Positions 32,609 to 42,190 of a stretch of DNA of 64,000 nt are shown here, one piece after another; position 1 is the first letter of the stretch; every line of letters starts with the position of its first letter. The translations under genes were made by a program, and so were the position numbers. The stretch comes from Paenarthrobacter histidinolovorans. Its GTDB lineage: Bacteria; Actinomycetota; Actinomycetes; Actinomycetales; Micrococcaceae. Under the pieces are notes generated by a model, which was not told the origin of the DNA, did not search any database, and saw nothing but the letters and a program-made list of their open reading frames with translations. Location: the NCBI RefSeq assembly GCF_014647595.1, contig NZ_BMPM01000002.1:699425-763424 (forward strand). The letters are read 5' to 3'.

Positions 32609-35600
32609 CTACCGGGAAAAGCGCAGGGTGACCAGCTGGAACGGACGCAGCACCAAGCTGACAGTGCAGTCATCATTCACCGTCACGCCAGGCGCGTCTG
32701 TGGCGCGCTCCAGCAAGTCCGTGGCAGAGACGCGGCTGGCGTCGAAGCCGGCCTTCACAACAGCAACTGACCGCTCCCCCAGGGACTCATAGAGCCGCAC
32801 CACGACGTCACCCGAACCGTCCTCTGCCAGCTTCACGGCCTCGACCACAATGGCCGGGTTGGATACGGACACCACCGGCTCCACCGCGTGTCCGCCGGTA
32901 ACGAACCGCGGGCTGAGGTTGGTGCGGTAGCCCTCCTCCACGGCGTCGGCTATTGCCGCGCCGGGCCTGATGGACAGCTCAAGCGTGTGCTCGCCCCGGT
33001 CTGCTTCCGGATCCGGGAAACGGGCCGAACGCAGCAGCGAGGTGCGCACCGTCGTCGTGGTTCCGCCGTCTTCGCGGACCGCGCGGGTGACGTCGTGGCC
33101 GTAACTGGAGGCGTTGCTGATGGCCACGCCGTAGCCGGGTTCGGACACGTGGATCCAGCGGTGGGCGCAGATCTCGAACTTTGCCGCTTCCCACGAGGTA
33201 TTGGTGTGGGTGGGTCTGAACACATGGCCGAACTGGGTTTCCGAGGCCGAGCGGTCTGCCCGGACATCCAGGGGGAAGGCGATCTTCAGCATCTTCTCCC
33301 GTTCCTGCCAGTCCACCGTGGTGGAGATCCCCAGGGACTTTGCGCCGGCGTCGAGCGTCAGACGTTGCGTGATGGTCGAGCTCCCTGCCGTACGTTTGAC
33401 GACCACGACGACGCCGGTTGCTGTGCGTTCGAGGTCGATGCCATCCGCTTGGGTCAGCGGCGTGACGTTCCGGCGATAGAACTCCTCGATGTCCCAGGCG
33501 TCCCATTCATTGGGGGTATCCCGGAACACTTCGAGCAGGTTGCCGGCCTGCCCCGGGGCGATGGCCTCCCTGCCGCCGGCATGGTCCACCACGGAGGTGA
33601 GGAGGCCGTTTGCATCCACCACAACCCGGATCAGTCCGTTGTCCAGCACGAAGCCATCGCCGGAATGCTCCACCTCAACGGCGGAATCGTCGTGGCTGGC
33701 CTTCGCGATGCCAAGAGCGGGCACACCCTGACGCTGGTGTGGAGCGGCGTTGAGCAGGAACTCGCTGCTGCCTGGCCCTGCAAGCGCCTGGGCCGCGTGG
33801 GTAATGATCCGTTCAAGGTCCCGGGCGATGGCCTCATAGTTCCGCTCGGCATCCTGATGGACCCACGCGATGGAGCTGCCGGGAAGGATGTCGTGGAACT
33901 GCTGGAGGAGGACCAGGCGCCACAGCCGCTTCAGCTCCTCCCGCGGATAGTCGTAGCCCGCCCCAAGCCGGACAGCGGCCGTGGTGCACCAGAGCTCGGC
34001 CTCACGCAGGAGGTGCTCGCTGCGCCGGTTGCCCTTTTTGGTCTTGGCCTGGCTTGTGTAGGTTCCACGGTGCATCTCCAGGTACATTTCCCCCACCCAC
34101 ACCGGAAGTTTCGTGTACTCGGCTTCCGCCCGGGTGAAGAATTCCCTGGCCGTGCCCATCCGGACCTTCGGCGAGCCTTCCAGATTCTCCGTGCGGTGCG
34201 CCGCAGCCACCATTTCGCGCGTGGGTCCGCCACCGCCGTCGCCGTATCCGAAGGGCACCAGCGACATGGTGCCGCGGCCGTGTTCCCGGTAGTTGCGCTC
34301 GGCGTGCGCCAGTTCGCGGCCGTGCAGCTCAGCGTTGTAGGTGTCCACCGGGGGGAAGTGGGTGAACAACCGGGTACCGTCAATGCCCTCCCAGGAGAAG
34401 GTGTGGTGCGGCATGCGGTTGACCTTGTTCCAGGAAATCTTCTGTGTCAGGAACCACCGCGAACCCGCTTCCTTGACGATCTGCGGAATCGCACCCGAAT
34501 AGCCGAAGGAGTCCGGGAGCCAGGCTTCCTGGCATTCGATGTCGAACTCCTTGAGGAAAAAGCTCTTCCCTTCCACGAACTGCCGCGCCATGGCCTCGCC
34601 GCCGGGCATGTTGGTGTCCGATTCCACCCACATGCCACCCACGGGGATGAACTGGCCGGCTTTCACTTTCTCGCGGATGCGCACGAAAAGCTCAGGGAAG
34701 TACTCCTTGATCCAGGCCATCTGCTGCGCCGAGGAGCAGGAGAAGACGAAGTCCGGATCCTCGTCCATGAGTGCCACCACGTTGGAGAACGTCCTTGCGC
34801 ACTTACGGATGGTTTCGCGGACAGGCCAAAGCCAGGCGGAGTCGATGTGCGCATGGCCCGTCGCCAGGAGTTCGTGGGCTGAGGCATACGCGGGGCGGCC
34901 CAGGACCTCCTTCAATGCTTCACGTCCGGCGGCGGCGGTCCCTGCGACGTCATCCGGGTCCATGATGTCCAGCATGCGTTCCAGGGCACGCAGGATCTCG
35001 TGTCGACGAGGCAGCTCCATGGGCAACTCATGCATCAGGCCACTGAGCGTCCAGATGTCCTGGTTGAGTTCCCATACGGTCTCATTCAGTTCCGCGATGG
35101 CGATCCGGCCCAGCCGGTACCGCGGCTCATCGCCCGATGTAGCTTTGTCCCCCAGCGGAGTGGGGGCAAAGAACCAGCCCTGCGCCACATCCGGGTTGGC
35201 TGCCGCTTCCACATAGAAGTCAACGGACTGCCCTCCACCCAGCAGCTTCAACGGGACGTGGTAATTCCGGGGTGATATTGCTTTGATGATGCTGCCGTCG
35301 GCACGCCAGGCTGTGCCTTCGCACTGGAAACCCGGCACATCGCTGTTGAACCCCAGATCCACGATGATCTCCACGGCAGTGGCATCTGACATGCCCCAGT
35401 CCGGCGGGACTTCGCCCTGCAGACGCAACCACTTGGTGCTCCACGCCTTGCCCCAGGGCGCCCCGGGCTCCTGCGGTGTGAAGAGTTGGCGCATCGCTTC
35501 CGCGGCAGGCACCGGCTCCCCGGGTGCATCCCAGCTGCTGAGGTGCAGCGGTATCGCCCTGCCGTAAATGGCCGGAAGAATGCGGTCCCGAACGAATCGG

Positions 35601-35638
35601 TCGAGACGCTGTTCAGTGATCCGGCGGTCGTCGTGCAA
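32609..35638 (-). CDS. Alpha-mannosidase, glycoside hydrolase family 38
   Basis: Large retaining alpha-mannosidase of 1009 residues, usual for bacterial GH38. The zinc-site/nucleophile signature is GHAHIDSAWLWPVRETIRK (His-x-Asp), with further conserved WLPDSFGYSGAIPQI, WVESDTNMPGGEA and FHDILPGSSI. The C-terminal beta domains follow. No signal peptide, so it is cytoplasmic. TTG start with AAGGGG at good spacing. Probably trims imported mannosides. It stands alone between convergent and co-directional neighbours with no sugar transporter adjacent. Confidence 0.95.
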   Translation of the reverse strand: MHDDRRITEQRLDRFVRDRILPAIYGRAIPLHLSSWDAPGEPVPAAEAMRQLFTPQEPGAPWGKAWSTKWLRLQGEVPPDWGMSDATAVEIIVDLGFNSDVPGFQCEGTAWRADGSIIKAISPRNYHVPLKLLGGGQSVDFYVEAAANPDVAQGWFFAPTPLGDKATSGDEPRYRLGRIAIAELNETVWELNQDIWTLSGLMHELPMELPRRHEILRALERMLDIMDPDDVAGTAAAGREALKEVLGRPAYASAHELLATGHAHIDSAWLWPVRETIRKCARTFSNVVALMDEDPDFVFSCSSAQQMAWIKEYFPELFVRIREKVKAGQFIPVGGMWVESDTNMPGGEAMARQFVEGKSFFLKEFDIECQEAWLPDSFGYSGAIPQIVKEAGSRWFLTQKISWNKVNRMPHHTFSWEGIDGTRLFTHFPPVDTYNAELHGRELAHAERNYREHGRGTMSLVPFGYGDGGGGPTREMVAAAHRTENLEGSPKVRMGTAREFFTRAEAEYTKLPVWVGEMYLEMHRGTYTSQAKTKKGNRRSEHLLREAELWCTTAAVRLGAGYDYPREELKRLWRLVLLQQFHDILPGSSIAWVHQDAERNYEAIARDLERIITHAAQALAGPGSSEFLLNAAPHQRQGVPALGIAKASHDDSAVEVEHSGDGFVLDNGLIRVVVDANGLLTSVVDHAGGREAIAPGQAGNLLEVFRDTPNEWDAWDIEEFYRRNVTPLTQADGIDLERTATGVVVVVKRTAGSSTITQRLTLDAGAKSLGISTTVDWQEREKMLKIAFPLDVRADRSASETQFGHVFRPTHTNTSWEAAKFEICAHRWIHVSEPGYGVAISNASSYGHDVTRAVREDGGTTTTVRTSLLRSARFPDPEADRGEHTLELSIRPGAAIADAVEEGYRTNLSPRFVTGGHAVEPVVSVSNPAIVVEAVKLAEDGSGDVVVRLYESLGERSVAVVKAGFDASRVSATDLLERATDAPGVTVNDDCTVSLVLRPFQLVTLRFSR

Positions 35639-35810
35639 TTAATTCCCCTTTGGGCGTTGGCTGGGTGGCCAGGCTTGGTGACCGGGCTCCGGCATGCTTG
35701 GCGTGGACGGCATTTCAGGTTTCGCCGCGCTTCCAATCGATGGATAAAATCTACGGCGTTCGCGGTCAATAGCCAAGTGATTGGACACTATCCCCAGGCA
35801 CCGGCCAGCT

Positions 35811-36695
35811 TTAACCTGGTTGTTCCGTGATCCGGTCCCGGCCCGCGTACACGTTCAGGCTCGATCCGCGGCTGAAGCCAACCAGGGTGATGCCGGATTC
35901 CACAGCAAGCTCAGCGGCGAGGCTGGAGGGTGCGCTCACAGCGGCCAGGACCGGGATCCCGGCCATGGCAGCTTTTTGCACCAGCTCAAAGGATGCCCGG
36001 CCGGAGACCTGCAGCACCGTTCCGCGCAAGGGCAGTTTGCCGGCGCGCAGTGCCCAGCCCACCACCTTGTCCACCGCATTATGCCTACCGACGTCTTCCC
36101 GGAGGCACAGCAGCTCGGTTGTGCCGTCGTCGTGAATCCGGAAAAGTCCGGCTGCGTGGACGCCGCCGGTCTTGTCGAAGACCGCTTGGGCCTCGCGCAG
36201 CCGGTCCGGAAGGGCAGCCAACGCGGCCACGGGGATGGTGACGTCGTCCTCTTTGGGGCTGTGGCGGGAGGACTTGCGGACGGCCTCGATCGAGTCCGTG
36301 CCGCAGATGCCGCACGAACTGGACGTGTAGACGTTCCTGCCCGTATCCGGGCGCTCCACATCAGGGCGGAGCTGGGCGTCTACCACGTTGAAGGTCTGCA
36401 CCCCGTTCTCGTCCTCGCCCGAACAAAAACGCTCGGAAATCAGTTGCGAAGGCTCCCACACGATCCCCTCCGAAACGAGGAAGCCCGCCACCAGGTCAAA
36501 GTCGTCGCCCGGGGTCCGCATGGTCACCGAAAACGACATGTCTCCAAGGCGGATCTCCAGGGGTTCCTCCACCGCCAGCACGTCTTCCTTGAACCGGACG
36601 GGATGCTCCAGGGCCTGGGGCGAACCGTCCAGGACGAACTTGTGCACCTTACGGCGTTGCGTCACGCGTCCCACGTCAGGATCCGTTCTCCTCAT
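35811..36695 (-). CDS. fdhD: Formate dehydrogenase accessory sulfurtransferase FdhD
   Basis: FdhD passes sulfur from a cysteine desulfurase to the molybdenum cofactor of formate dehydrogenases. The 294 residues include the Cys-x-x-Cys motif SSSCGICGTDS (Cys128, Cys131), plus CLREDVGRHNAVDKVVG and VSGRASFELVQKA, all hallmark FdhD segments. It overlaps the oxidoreductase gene upstream by 20 bp, fitting a dedicated maturation role. Confidence 0.96.
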   Translation of the reverse strand: MRRTDPDVGRVTQRRKVHKFVLDGSPQALEHPVRFKEDVLAVEEPLEIRLGDMSFSVTMRTPGDDFDLVAGFLVSEGIVWEPSQLISERFCSGEDENGVQTFNVVDAQLRPDVERPDTGRNVYTSSSCGICGTDSIEAVRKSSRHSPKEDDVTIPVAALAALPDRLREAQAVFDKTGGVHAAGLFRIHDDGTTELLCLREDVGRHNAVDKVVGWALRAGKLPLRGTVLQVSGRASFELVQKAAMAGIPVLAAVSAPSSLAAELAVESGITLVGFSRGSSLNVYAGRDRITEQPG

Positions 36696-38982
36696 GGTTC
36701 ACAAAGCGCACCGTCATGGCCTTGTAACCGGGGGTATTTGATTCCCGGGCCACCAGCTCACGATGCACCAAGGCGTTGGCTTCCGGGAAGTATGCCGCGG
36801 CGCAGCCCCTGGCGGTCGGGTAACCGATGAGCCGGAACCGGTTGGCCCGACGCTCCGTTCCGGCGAAGGTGGAAATGACATCCACCAGATCGCGGTCCTT
36901 GAAACCCAACTCCGTCAGGTCATCGGGATGGACCAGGACCACCCGCCGCCCATCCGAGACGCCACGGTAACGGTCATCCAGGCCGTAGAACGTGGTGTTG
37001 TACTGGTCGTGACTGCGCACGGTTTGCAGAATCAGGTGGCCATCGGGGGCTTCAAGGTACTCCAGCGGCCGTACGGAGAACCGGCCCTTTCCGATGTCCG
37101 TGGCAAACGTCCGGGTATCACGGGGCGGGTTCGGCAGGACGAACCCGTTCTTGGTGCGGACCCTGGCGTTGAAGTCTTCAAAGCCGGGAATGACGCGCGA
37201 GATGTGGTCCCGGATCACGTCATAATCCTCGGCCATGGCCCGCCAGTCCACGCTGTGGTGGTCACCGAAAGTAGCTTGCGCCATGCGGGCTACGATCACC
37301 GGTTCACTGAGCAGGTGCTCGGAGACCGGTTCCAGCCTTCCCTGGGTCTTATGGATGACGGACATGGAGTCCTCCACCGACAGGAATTGCTTGCCCTTGG
37401 GGTGTTTGTCGTCGGTATCGGTCCGCCCCAGCGTCGGCAGGATCAGCGACGTCCTCCCATGAACAATGTGGGCGCGGTTGGGTTTGGTGGAGATGTGCAC
37501 GGTCAGCCCGGCCTTCTTCAGGCCCTCCTCCAACGCGGCAGTGTCCGAACCGGCGGCGGCAAAGTTCCCGCCCATGGACACGAATACGTCCACCTCGCCC
37601 TTTTCCAGGGCGTGCTGGGTTTCCACTGAGTCGTAACCGTGGTCCCGGGGCATATGGAATCCGAATTCCTTGTCCAGGGCAGCCAGGAAGGATTCCTTGG
37701 GTTTCTCCCAGATCCCCATGGTGCGGTCGCCCTGCACGTTGGAGTGGCCACGGACCGGACAAGCACCGGCACCAGGCTTGCCGAAGTTGCCCTGCAGCAG
37801 AAGCAGGTTGATGATCTCCCGCAGGGTGTCCACCGAGTGTGGCTGCTGGGTCAGCCCGAGGGCCCAGCAGATGACGGTCGCCTTGGAAGCGGCCATCATC
37901 CCGGCAACCTTGGTGATCTCGGCACGCGACAGGCCCGTGGCCCGTTCCGTTTCTGCCCAGTCCAGCACCGAACGCGCTTCCCGGTACGCGCCAAAGCCTT
38001 CGGTCTGGCCTTCGATAAAGGAATGGTCGACGACGGTGCCCGGGTTGCGCGTCTCTTCCTCCAGGAGCAGGTGGCCAAGGGCCTGGAACAGCGCGAGGTC
38101 GCCACCGACCTTGATCTGCAGGAACTCATCGGCGATGGTGGTCCCGCCACCGATTACGCCGTTGAGGGACTGGGGGTCCTTGAAGTTCAGGAGTCCGGCC
38201 TCTGGAAGCGGGTTCACGGCCACCACTTTGCCGCCGTTGTTCTTGCAGTCGCGCAGGGCGGACAGCATCCTCGGATGGTTGGTTCCGGGGTTTTGGCCCA
38301 CAACCAGCACCAGCTCGGAGTGATGGATGTCCTCCAGCGATACGGTGCCCTTGCCGATTCCGATGGTGGGGTTCAATGCACTGCCTGAGGACTCATGGCA
38401 CATGTTGGAGCAGTCCGGCAGGTTGTTGGTGCCCAGGCTTCGCGCGAACAGCTGGTACATGAACGCGGTCTCGTTGGCTGTCCGGCCGGAGGTGTAGAAC
38501 ACGCATTTGTCCGGCGTGGTGGCATTGATGTGTTCGCCGATCAACGCGAAAGCGTCGGTCCAGCTGATCGGTGCGTAGTGCGTGTCCCCCGGCCTGATGA
38601 CCACAGGCTCGGCGATGCGGCCTTGGCTGCCCAGCCAGTACTCGGTCTTTTCTTCAAGTTCGGCAATCGAGTGTTCGGCCCAGAAACCGGCGCCGACGGT
38701 ACGGGTAGTGCTTTCCTCGGCGATTGCCTTTGCACCGTTCTCGCAAAACTCTGCCGGACTCCGCCTGCCGGTGATCGATTCCGGCCACGCACAGCCTGGG
38801 CAATCAAAGCCGTCATGCTGGTTGACCCGCAGCATGGACCGGACGGTGCGGGTTACACCGGCCTGGGCATAGCCGCGTTCGAGGGCGACCGTAACGGCCT
38901 TGACACCTGCTGCGGCTCGTTTGGGCGGATGGATTTGCAGGTCATCTTCGTTGATGTCCTGTTCGGGAGCATGCCTGTTCAT
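36676..38982 (-). CDS. FdhF/YdeP family molybdopterin oxidoreductase
   Basis: Molybdopterin-dependent oxidoreductase of 768 residues. The YdeP-type N-terminus has RVNQHDGFDCPGCAWPES in place of a full 4Fe-4S cluster motif. FYTSGRTANETAFMYQLFAR, CHESSGSALNPTIGIGKG (candidate Cys ligand of molybdenum), GQNPGTNHPRML, CPVRGHSNVQGDRTMGI and the C-terminal cofactor-binding RSHDQYNTTFYG follow. No Tat signal, so cytoplasmic. YdeP homologues are linked to acid resistance, but the true substrate is unknown. It is followed by fdhD and preceded by moeA and the MobA-like gene. Confidence 0.93.
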   Translation of the reverse strand: MNRHAPEQDINEDDLQIHPPKRAAAGVKAVTVALERGYAQAGVTRTVRSMLRVNQHDGFDCPGCAWPESITGRRSPAEFCENGAKAIAEESTTRTVGAGFWAEHSIAELEEKTEYWLGSQGRIAEPVVIRPGDTHYAPISWTDAFALIGEHINATTPDKCVFYTSGRTANETAFMYQLFARSLGTNNLPDCSNMCHESSGSALNPTIGIGKGTVSLEDIHHSELVLVVGQNPGTNHPRMLSALRDCKNNGGKVVAVNPLPEAGLLNFKDPQSLNGVIGGGTTIADEFLQIKVGGDLALFQALGHLLLEEETRNPGTVVDHSFIEGQTEGFGAYREARSVLDWAETERATGLSRAEITKVAGMMAASKATVICWALGLTQQPHSVDTLREIINLLLLQGNFGKPGAGACPVRGHSNVQGDRTMGIWEKPKESFLAALDKEFGFHMPRDHGYDSVETQHALEKGEVDVFVSMGGNFAAAGSDTAALEEGLKKAGLTVHISTKPNRAHIVHGRTSLILPTLGRTDTDDKHPKGKQFLSVEDSMSVIHKTQGRLEPVSEHLLSEPVIVARMAQATFGDHHSVDWRAMAEDYDVIRDHISRVIPGFEDFNARVRTKNGFVLPNPPRDTRTFATDIGKGRFSVRPLEYLEAPDGHLILQTVRSHDQYNTTFYGLDDRYRGVSDGRRVVLVHPDDLTELGFKDRDLVDVISTFAGTERRANRFRLIGYPTARGCAAAYFPEANALVHRELVARESNTPGYKAMTVRFVNHEENGS

Positions 38983-39033
38983 ACGTCCATCATTGCACCT
39001 TGCATCCCGGACCAGAGCCGCTCATGGAAGCGT

Positions 39034-40377
39034 TCAGGCGTCCAGCCCGCTCCAGTCGACAGGACCAGCGGGAGCTTTGCGCTGTGGCCGGGCCGGCGTC
39101 TTCCGCGCTTTGTCCTCAGCCGCCTTCGGCACGGGCAGCGGCTTCCCCCAGGGCAGCGGGAACGCAGGGACCAGTTCCCCCAGTTGGACGCCATGGGGAG
39201 GCACAATCAGCACCCCGTCAGCACCAGCCAATCCACGCATCATTCCCGGGCCTGCGTGCTGGGCAGGCGATGCCAGGCCATACACCAGCTTGAAGGGCAT
39301 CAGGCGCGTCCGCCCTGGCTCGGCATCGATGGTGGTGCCACAGGGCACCTCTCCTACTTCAGCCAAACGTCCGTGTCCCAGTGCCGCAAGCAACGGCGCC
39401 GCAACGGTAAAGAGCGCCATCATCGCAGCCAAGGGATTCCCCGGCAGCCCCACCACGAAACGTCCATCCGGAAGTTCCGCCAGCACTGCAGGGTGCCCGG
39501 GCCGCATCGCGATGCCATCAATCAGCAAGCGACCCCCCAGTTCGGCCACGGCCCTCCGGAAATGGTCGGTACCGGAGCGGCCCGTCCCGCCAGTAGTCAC
39601 CACGACGTCGGCCGGAGGCTCTGTTTCGGCGTCGGGTCCACCCGGTTCCGGTTCGGTGTCCTGAAGCGCAGCCATCCATTCCTCGTAGCTGTCGCCAACG
39701 CGGAGCTGTTCGCCGGCGATTCCGCCCAGGAGTTCCACCACGGCACCAAGCTGCGGCCCGAAGGTGTCCCTGACCTGGCCAGGTTGCGGAATTCCGCGCT
39801 CCACCACTTCCGAGCCCGTCAGGAGGAAGCGGACCAAGGGTTTTCCAAGAACGTCCACATGATCCAGGCCGGCAAGGGCCGCAAGGGCAATGTGTGCGGG
39901 GTTCAGGCGTGTTCCGGCCTTGAGCAGGACGTCGCCTTCGGCAGCTTCCTCTGCGGCCCTGCGGATGTGCTGGCCGTTGCGCGGCTCCCCCGGCTTGGCG
40001 GCGCCGCCCAGCGCAAGGACGGGCAGTCCGTCGTCGTCCGTGGTGATGACGCCGCTCTCGCTGCGCAAGACCGCCTTGGCACCAGGCGGAATGAGTCCAC
40101 CGGTGACTATTGGGCTCGCCTGGTGGGGCGCCAGCCTCTGGCCGGGTTCGCTGAGGATCCATGGGCCGGTGCCGTTGACGGCCCACCCGTCCATCGCGGA
40201 GGAGGCGTAGTGGGGCATGTCCTGGATAGCCCGGGCGTCCGAGGCCAGGGTACGGCCGAGGGCTTTCGCCAGCGGTACCGGCCCCGGGGGTATGGGCGTG
40301 GCAGCGTCGAACGCACGCTGCCGGGCCTCCTGCCAGGTGTGTGCCGCGTGGTGGCCCTCGCCGGGGGCCTCCGTCAT
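39034..40377 (-). CDS. moeA: Molybdopterin molybdenumtransferase MoeA
   Basis: MoeA inserts molybdate into adenylylated molybdopterin, the last step of cofactor synthesis. The 447 residues contain PHYASSAMDGWAVNG at the active-site entry, GGLIPPGAKAVLRSE, the MPT-binding VVTTGGTGRSGTDHFRRA and FVVGLPGNPLAAMMAL. The start overlaps the MobA-like gene stop by 4 bp (ATGA). Confidence 0.96.
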   Translation of the reverse strand: MTEAPGEGHHAAHTWQEARQRAFDAATPIPPGPVPLAKALGRTLASDARAIQDMPHYASSAMDGWAVNGTGPWILSEPGQRLAPHQASPIVTGGLIPPGAKAVLRSESGVITTDDDGLPVLALGGAAKPGEPRNGQHIRRAAEEAAEGDVLLKAGTRLNPAHIALAALAGLDHVDVLGKPLVRFLLTGSEVVERGIPQPGQVRDTFGPQLGAVVELLGGIAGEQLRVGDSYEEWMAALQDTEPEPGGPDAETEPPADVVVTTGGTGRSGTDHFRRAVAELGGRLLIDGIAMRPGHPAVLAELPDGRFVVGLPGNPLAAMMALFTVAAPLLAALGHGRLAEVGEVPCGTTIDAEPGRTRLMPFKLVYGLASPAQHAGPGMMRGLAGADGVLIVPPHGVQLGELVPAFPLPWGKPLPVPKAAEDKARKTPARPQRKAPAGPVDWSGLDA

Positions 40378-41270
40378 CCGGCGTCAGTCCCGGTCTCCGA
40401 GTACTCCTTGGCGATCTTGCGGGCCAGGTCCAGGGCCGCTTTCATGGAGGCATCATCGCTGGCCTGGCCAATACCGCGGGCCATGCCGGCTGCGTAGCCG
40501 GCAATGAAGGTGGTGAGAGGCGCGGCCGGGCGAACCACCGAATGCGCGGCCACCCCGGCCACAGCCAATACCTCATTGATGTCTATTTCGACGCCCTCGA
40601 GCTCGAACGCCTGCAGCAATATGCGGCACCAGTCCTCGAGCGTTTCTTCCTGGCTCTTCACGTCCGCCTCCAAGTCGTAGTCAATACCCAGCACCGCGGC
40701 GTCCTCCCACGTATCCACGTCATCCGTAGACCCGGCAGGGACGTCAACGTCCAGCAGGTTCAGCCTAGCAAGCAGCTTGAACACTGAAGAGTTCGTTAAC
40801 ACGGACCCTTGGACGGCCGACGCCACCTCCCGGGCCAAAGCGGCGGTGCTGTAAATACCCAACAGCGGCTGTTTCCGCCCGTCAGCGGATACCGCCATGG
40901 CCCCTTCCACGCCGGGGTTCGCAGAGAGTGCTTCCCGCAGGCGGCCGATTCCCTTCGCGGCCTTGGGCATATCGCAGGCCAGGACCAGCGTCCACGGGGA
41001 TCCCGCTCCAGCAGCATCCAGCGCCGACAACCCTGCGGCAATCGCCGCCGCCGGGCCAGCGAAGGCAGGCTCCTCCCGCGCGAGCAACACGGATCCAGGC
41101 AATTGCAGGCCCTGATCCCCGGGCCCAACCACCACGATCGCCGCAGCAGCCCGCGCAGCCTCCAGCGCATGCGAAAGGAGGGTGCCGCCGTCGTACTTCA
41201 ACGTGGGCTTGGGCACGCCACCGAGGCGGGTGGCCCTGCCACCCGCCAGAATCACGGCGTTGAACTCCAT
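40374..41270 (-). CDS. MobA-like nucleotidyltransferase fused to DUF6457
   Basis: Two-part protein of 298 residues. Residues 1-190 are a MobA-like GTP:molybdopterin guanylyltransferase fold: NAVILAGGRATRLGGVPKPTLKY (signature loop and Lys), LVLACDMPKAAKG (metal-binding Asp). Residues about 205-298 form a helical DUF6457-type domain (LEDWCRILLQAFELEGVEID, PLTTFIAGYAAGMARG). In other genomes the two occur as neighbours or fusions. First gene of the cofactor operon, 42 bp after the HNH gene. Confidence 0.9.
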   Translation of the reverse strand: MEFNAVILAGGRATRLGGVPKPTLKYDGGTLLSHALEAARAAAAIVVVGPGDQGLQLPGSVLLAREEPAFAGPAAAIAAGLSALDAAGAGSPWTLVLACDMPKAAKGIGRLREALSANPGVEGAMAVSADGRKQPLLGIYSTAALAREVASAVQGSVLTNSSVFKLLARLNLLDVDVPAGSTDDVDTWEDAAVLGIDYDLEADVKSQEETLEDWCRILLQAFELEGVEIDINEVLAVAGVAAHSVVRPAAPLTTFIAGYAAGMARGIGQASDDASMKAALDLARKIAKEYSETGTDAG

Positions 41271-41312
41271 CCGCCCAGCGTACCCGGACGGCGGGAGGTC
41301 AGCAGAAATCGA

Positions 41313-41813
41313 TCAGGCAGCGGATTCCGGTAAAAGGAACGGGTCCCAGTCCGGCGCAGGTTTCTCGAGTTCCTTGATCTGCCACATGGTCCCTTGGGGC
41401 ACACCAGGTTTGAACCGGAGCTTCCAGCCCATTTCGGCAAGTGTGTGGTCGCTCTTGGCGTTATTGCATTTCAAGCACGCCGCAACCAGGTTTTCCCAGG
41501 AATCCGCGCCGCCCCTGGATTTGGGGTGGACGTGGTCTATGGTGTGGGCTGTTTTCCCGCAGTAGGCGCACCTGTGACCGTCGCGGCGAAGAACCCCGCG
41601 GCGGCTCACGGCGGTGATCTTGTTGTACTTGGGGCGGATGTAGCGGTTGAGGAGGATCACGGAGGGGCGTCCGAGAATCTCCTGTGGCCCGACGACAGGC
41701 TCGTCGCCTTCGGCCACTACGCTTGCTTTCCCAGTGAGCACAAGGACCAGCGCCCGGCGGAAGGTTATTACCGCCAGCGGTTCATATCCAGCATTCAGAA
41801 CGAGTGTGCGCAT
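41313..41813 (-). CDS. HNH endonuclease domain protein
   Basis: Protein of 166 residues. An N-terminal RNA/DNA-binding-like segment (LVLNAGYEPLAVITFRRAL) precedes the HNH nuclease motif: CAYCGKTAHTIDHVHPKSRGG (two Cys, Asp-His), then NLVAACLKCNNAKSDHTL (Asn, Cys-x-x-Cys). This compact form is widespread in actinobacterial core genomes and is not linked to mobile DNA here. Actual DNA target unknown. Confidence 0.92.
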   Translation of the reverse strand: MRTLVLNAGYEPLAVITFRRALVLVLTGKASVVAEGDEPVVGPQEILGRPSVILLNRYIRPKYNKITAVSRRGVLRRDGHRCAYCGKTAHTIDHVHPKSRGGADSWENLVAACLKCNNAKSDHTLAEMGWKLRFKPGVPQGTMWQIKELEKPAPDWDPFLLPESAA

Positions 41814-42144
41814 GCACGTACCTCTTCACGGCCGCACCCGTCAGGGGCACGAGGGCCGGCTGCCCTCTGCATGTACGGGCTGTGGATCGACAACACAAGG
41901 GTAAGCACTTATATGCCGTATCAACGAATTTATTTGTCGTTTCGCTCACAGTGTTGGCAAAAGTTCATGCGTGGTTAAGGGTTGGGCCGGGGTCCTGCGC
42001 CGGGACCGCGTGGCGTCGCTACCCACTTTGAGGCATATCTGTGCCGACACGCTGGCCCTTCGCGGCATGTCACCGGGTTGGCGCAATCAAAGTGGGTGGT
42101 GGCGGCACCGCGAACCTCGCAGGGTGGGCCGCAGCTTAAAGCAA
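41814..42144. other. Gene-free 330 bp with inverted repeat
   Basis: No convincing gene. The part nearest the HNH gene (about 41880-41960) is AT-rich and probably holds its promoter. A 10-bp inverted repeat ACCCACTTTG / CAAAGTGGGT lies at 42021-42030 and 42088-42097, enclosing smaller pairings (TGCCG / CGGCA), with a GGTCC / GGACC hairpin just before it at about 41990. It could be a structured RNA, but this is not established. Confidence 0.35.
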
Positions 42145-42176
42145 AACACCCCGCAGGCAGATGCCTGCGGGGTGTT
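42145..42176 (-). terminator. Terminator of the NlpC/P60 transcript
   Basis: Perfect 15-bp inverted repeat AACACCCCGCAGGCA / TGCCTGCGGGGTGTT with a 2-nt loop centre, followed on the minus strand by TTGC. It lies 15 bp beyond the NlpC/P60 stop. Confidence 0.92.
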
Positions 42177-42190
42177 CCGGGAGCTGATGG

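Noticed and set aside
32888..34882. 664-codon plus-strand frame opposite the alpha-mannosidase
   Set aside because: Antisense shadow; all conserved motifs are on the minus strand.
38395..40497. 700-codon plus-strand frame across the oxidoreductase and moeA genes
   Set aside because: Spans parts of two genes with clear motifs on the other strand.
41313..41813. HNH gene as homing endonuclease or phage remnant
   Set aside because: Small stand-alone HNH proteins of this form are common in actinobacterial chromosomes; no intron, integrase or phage genes nearby.
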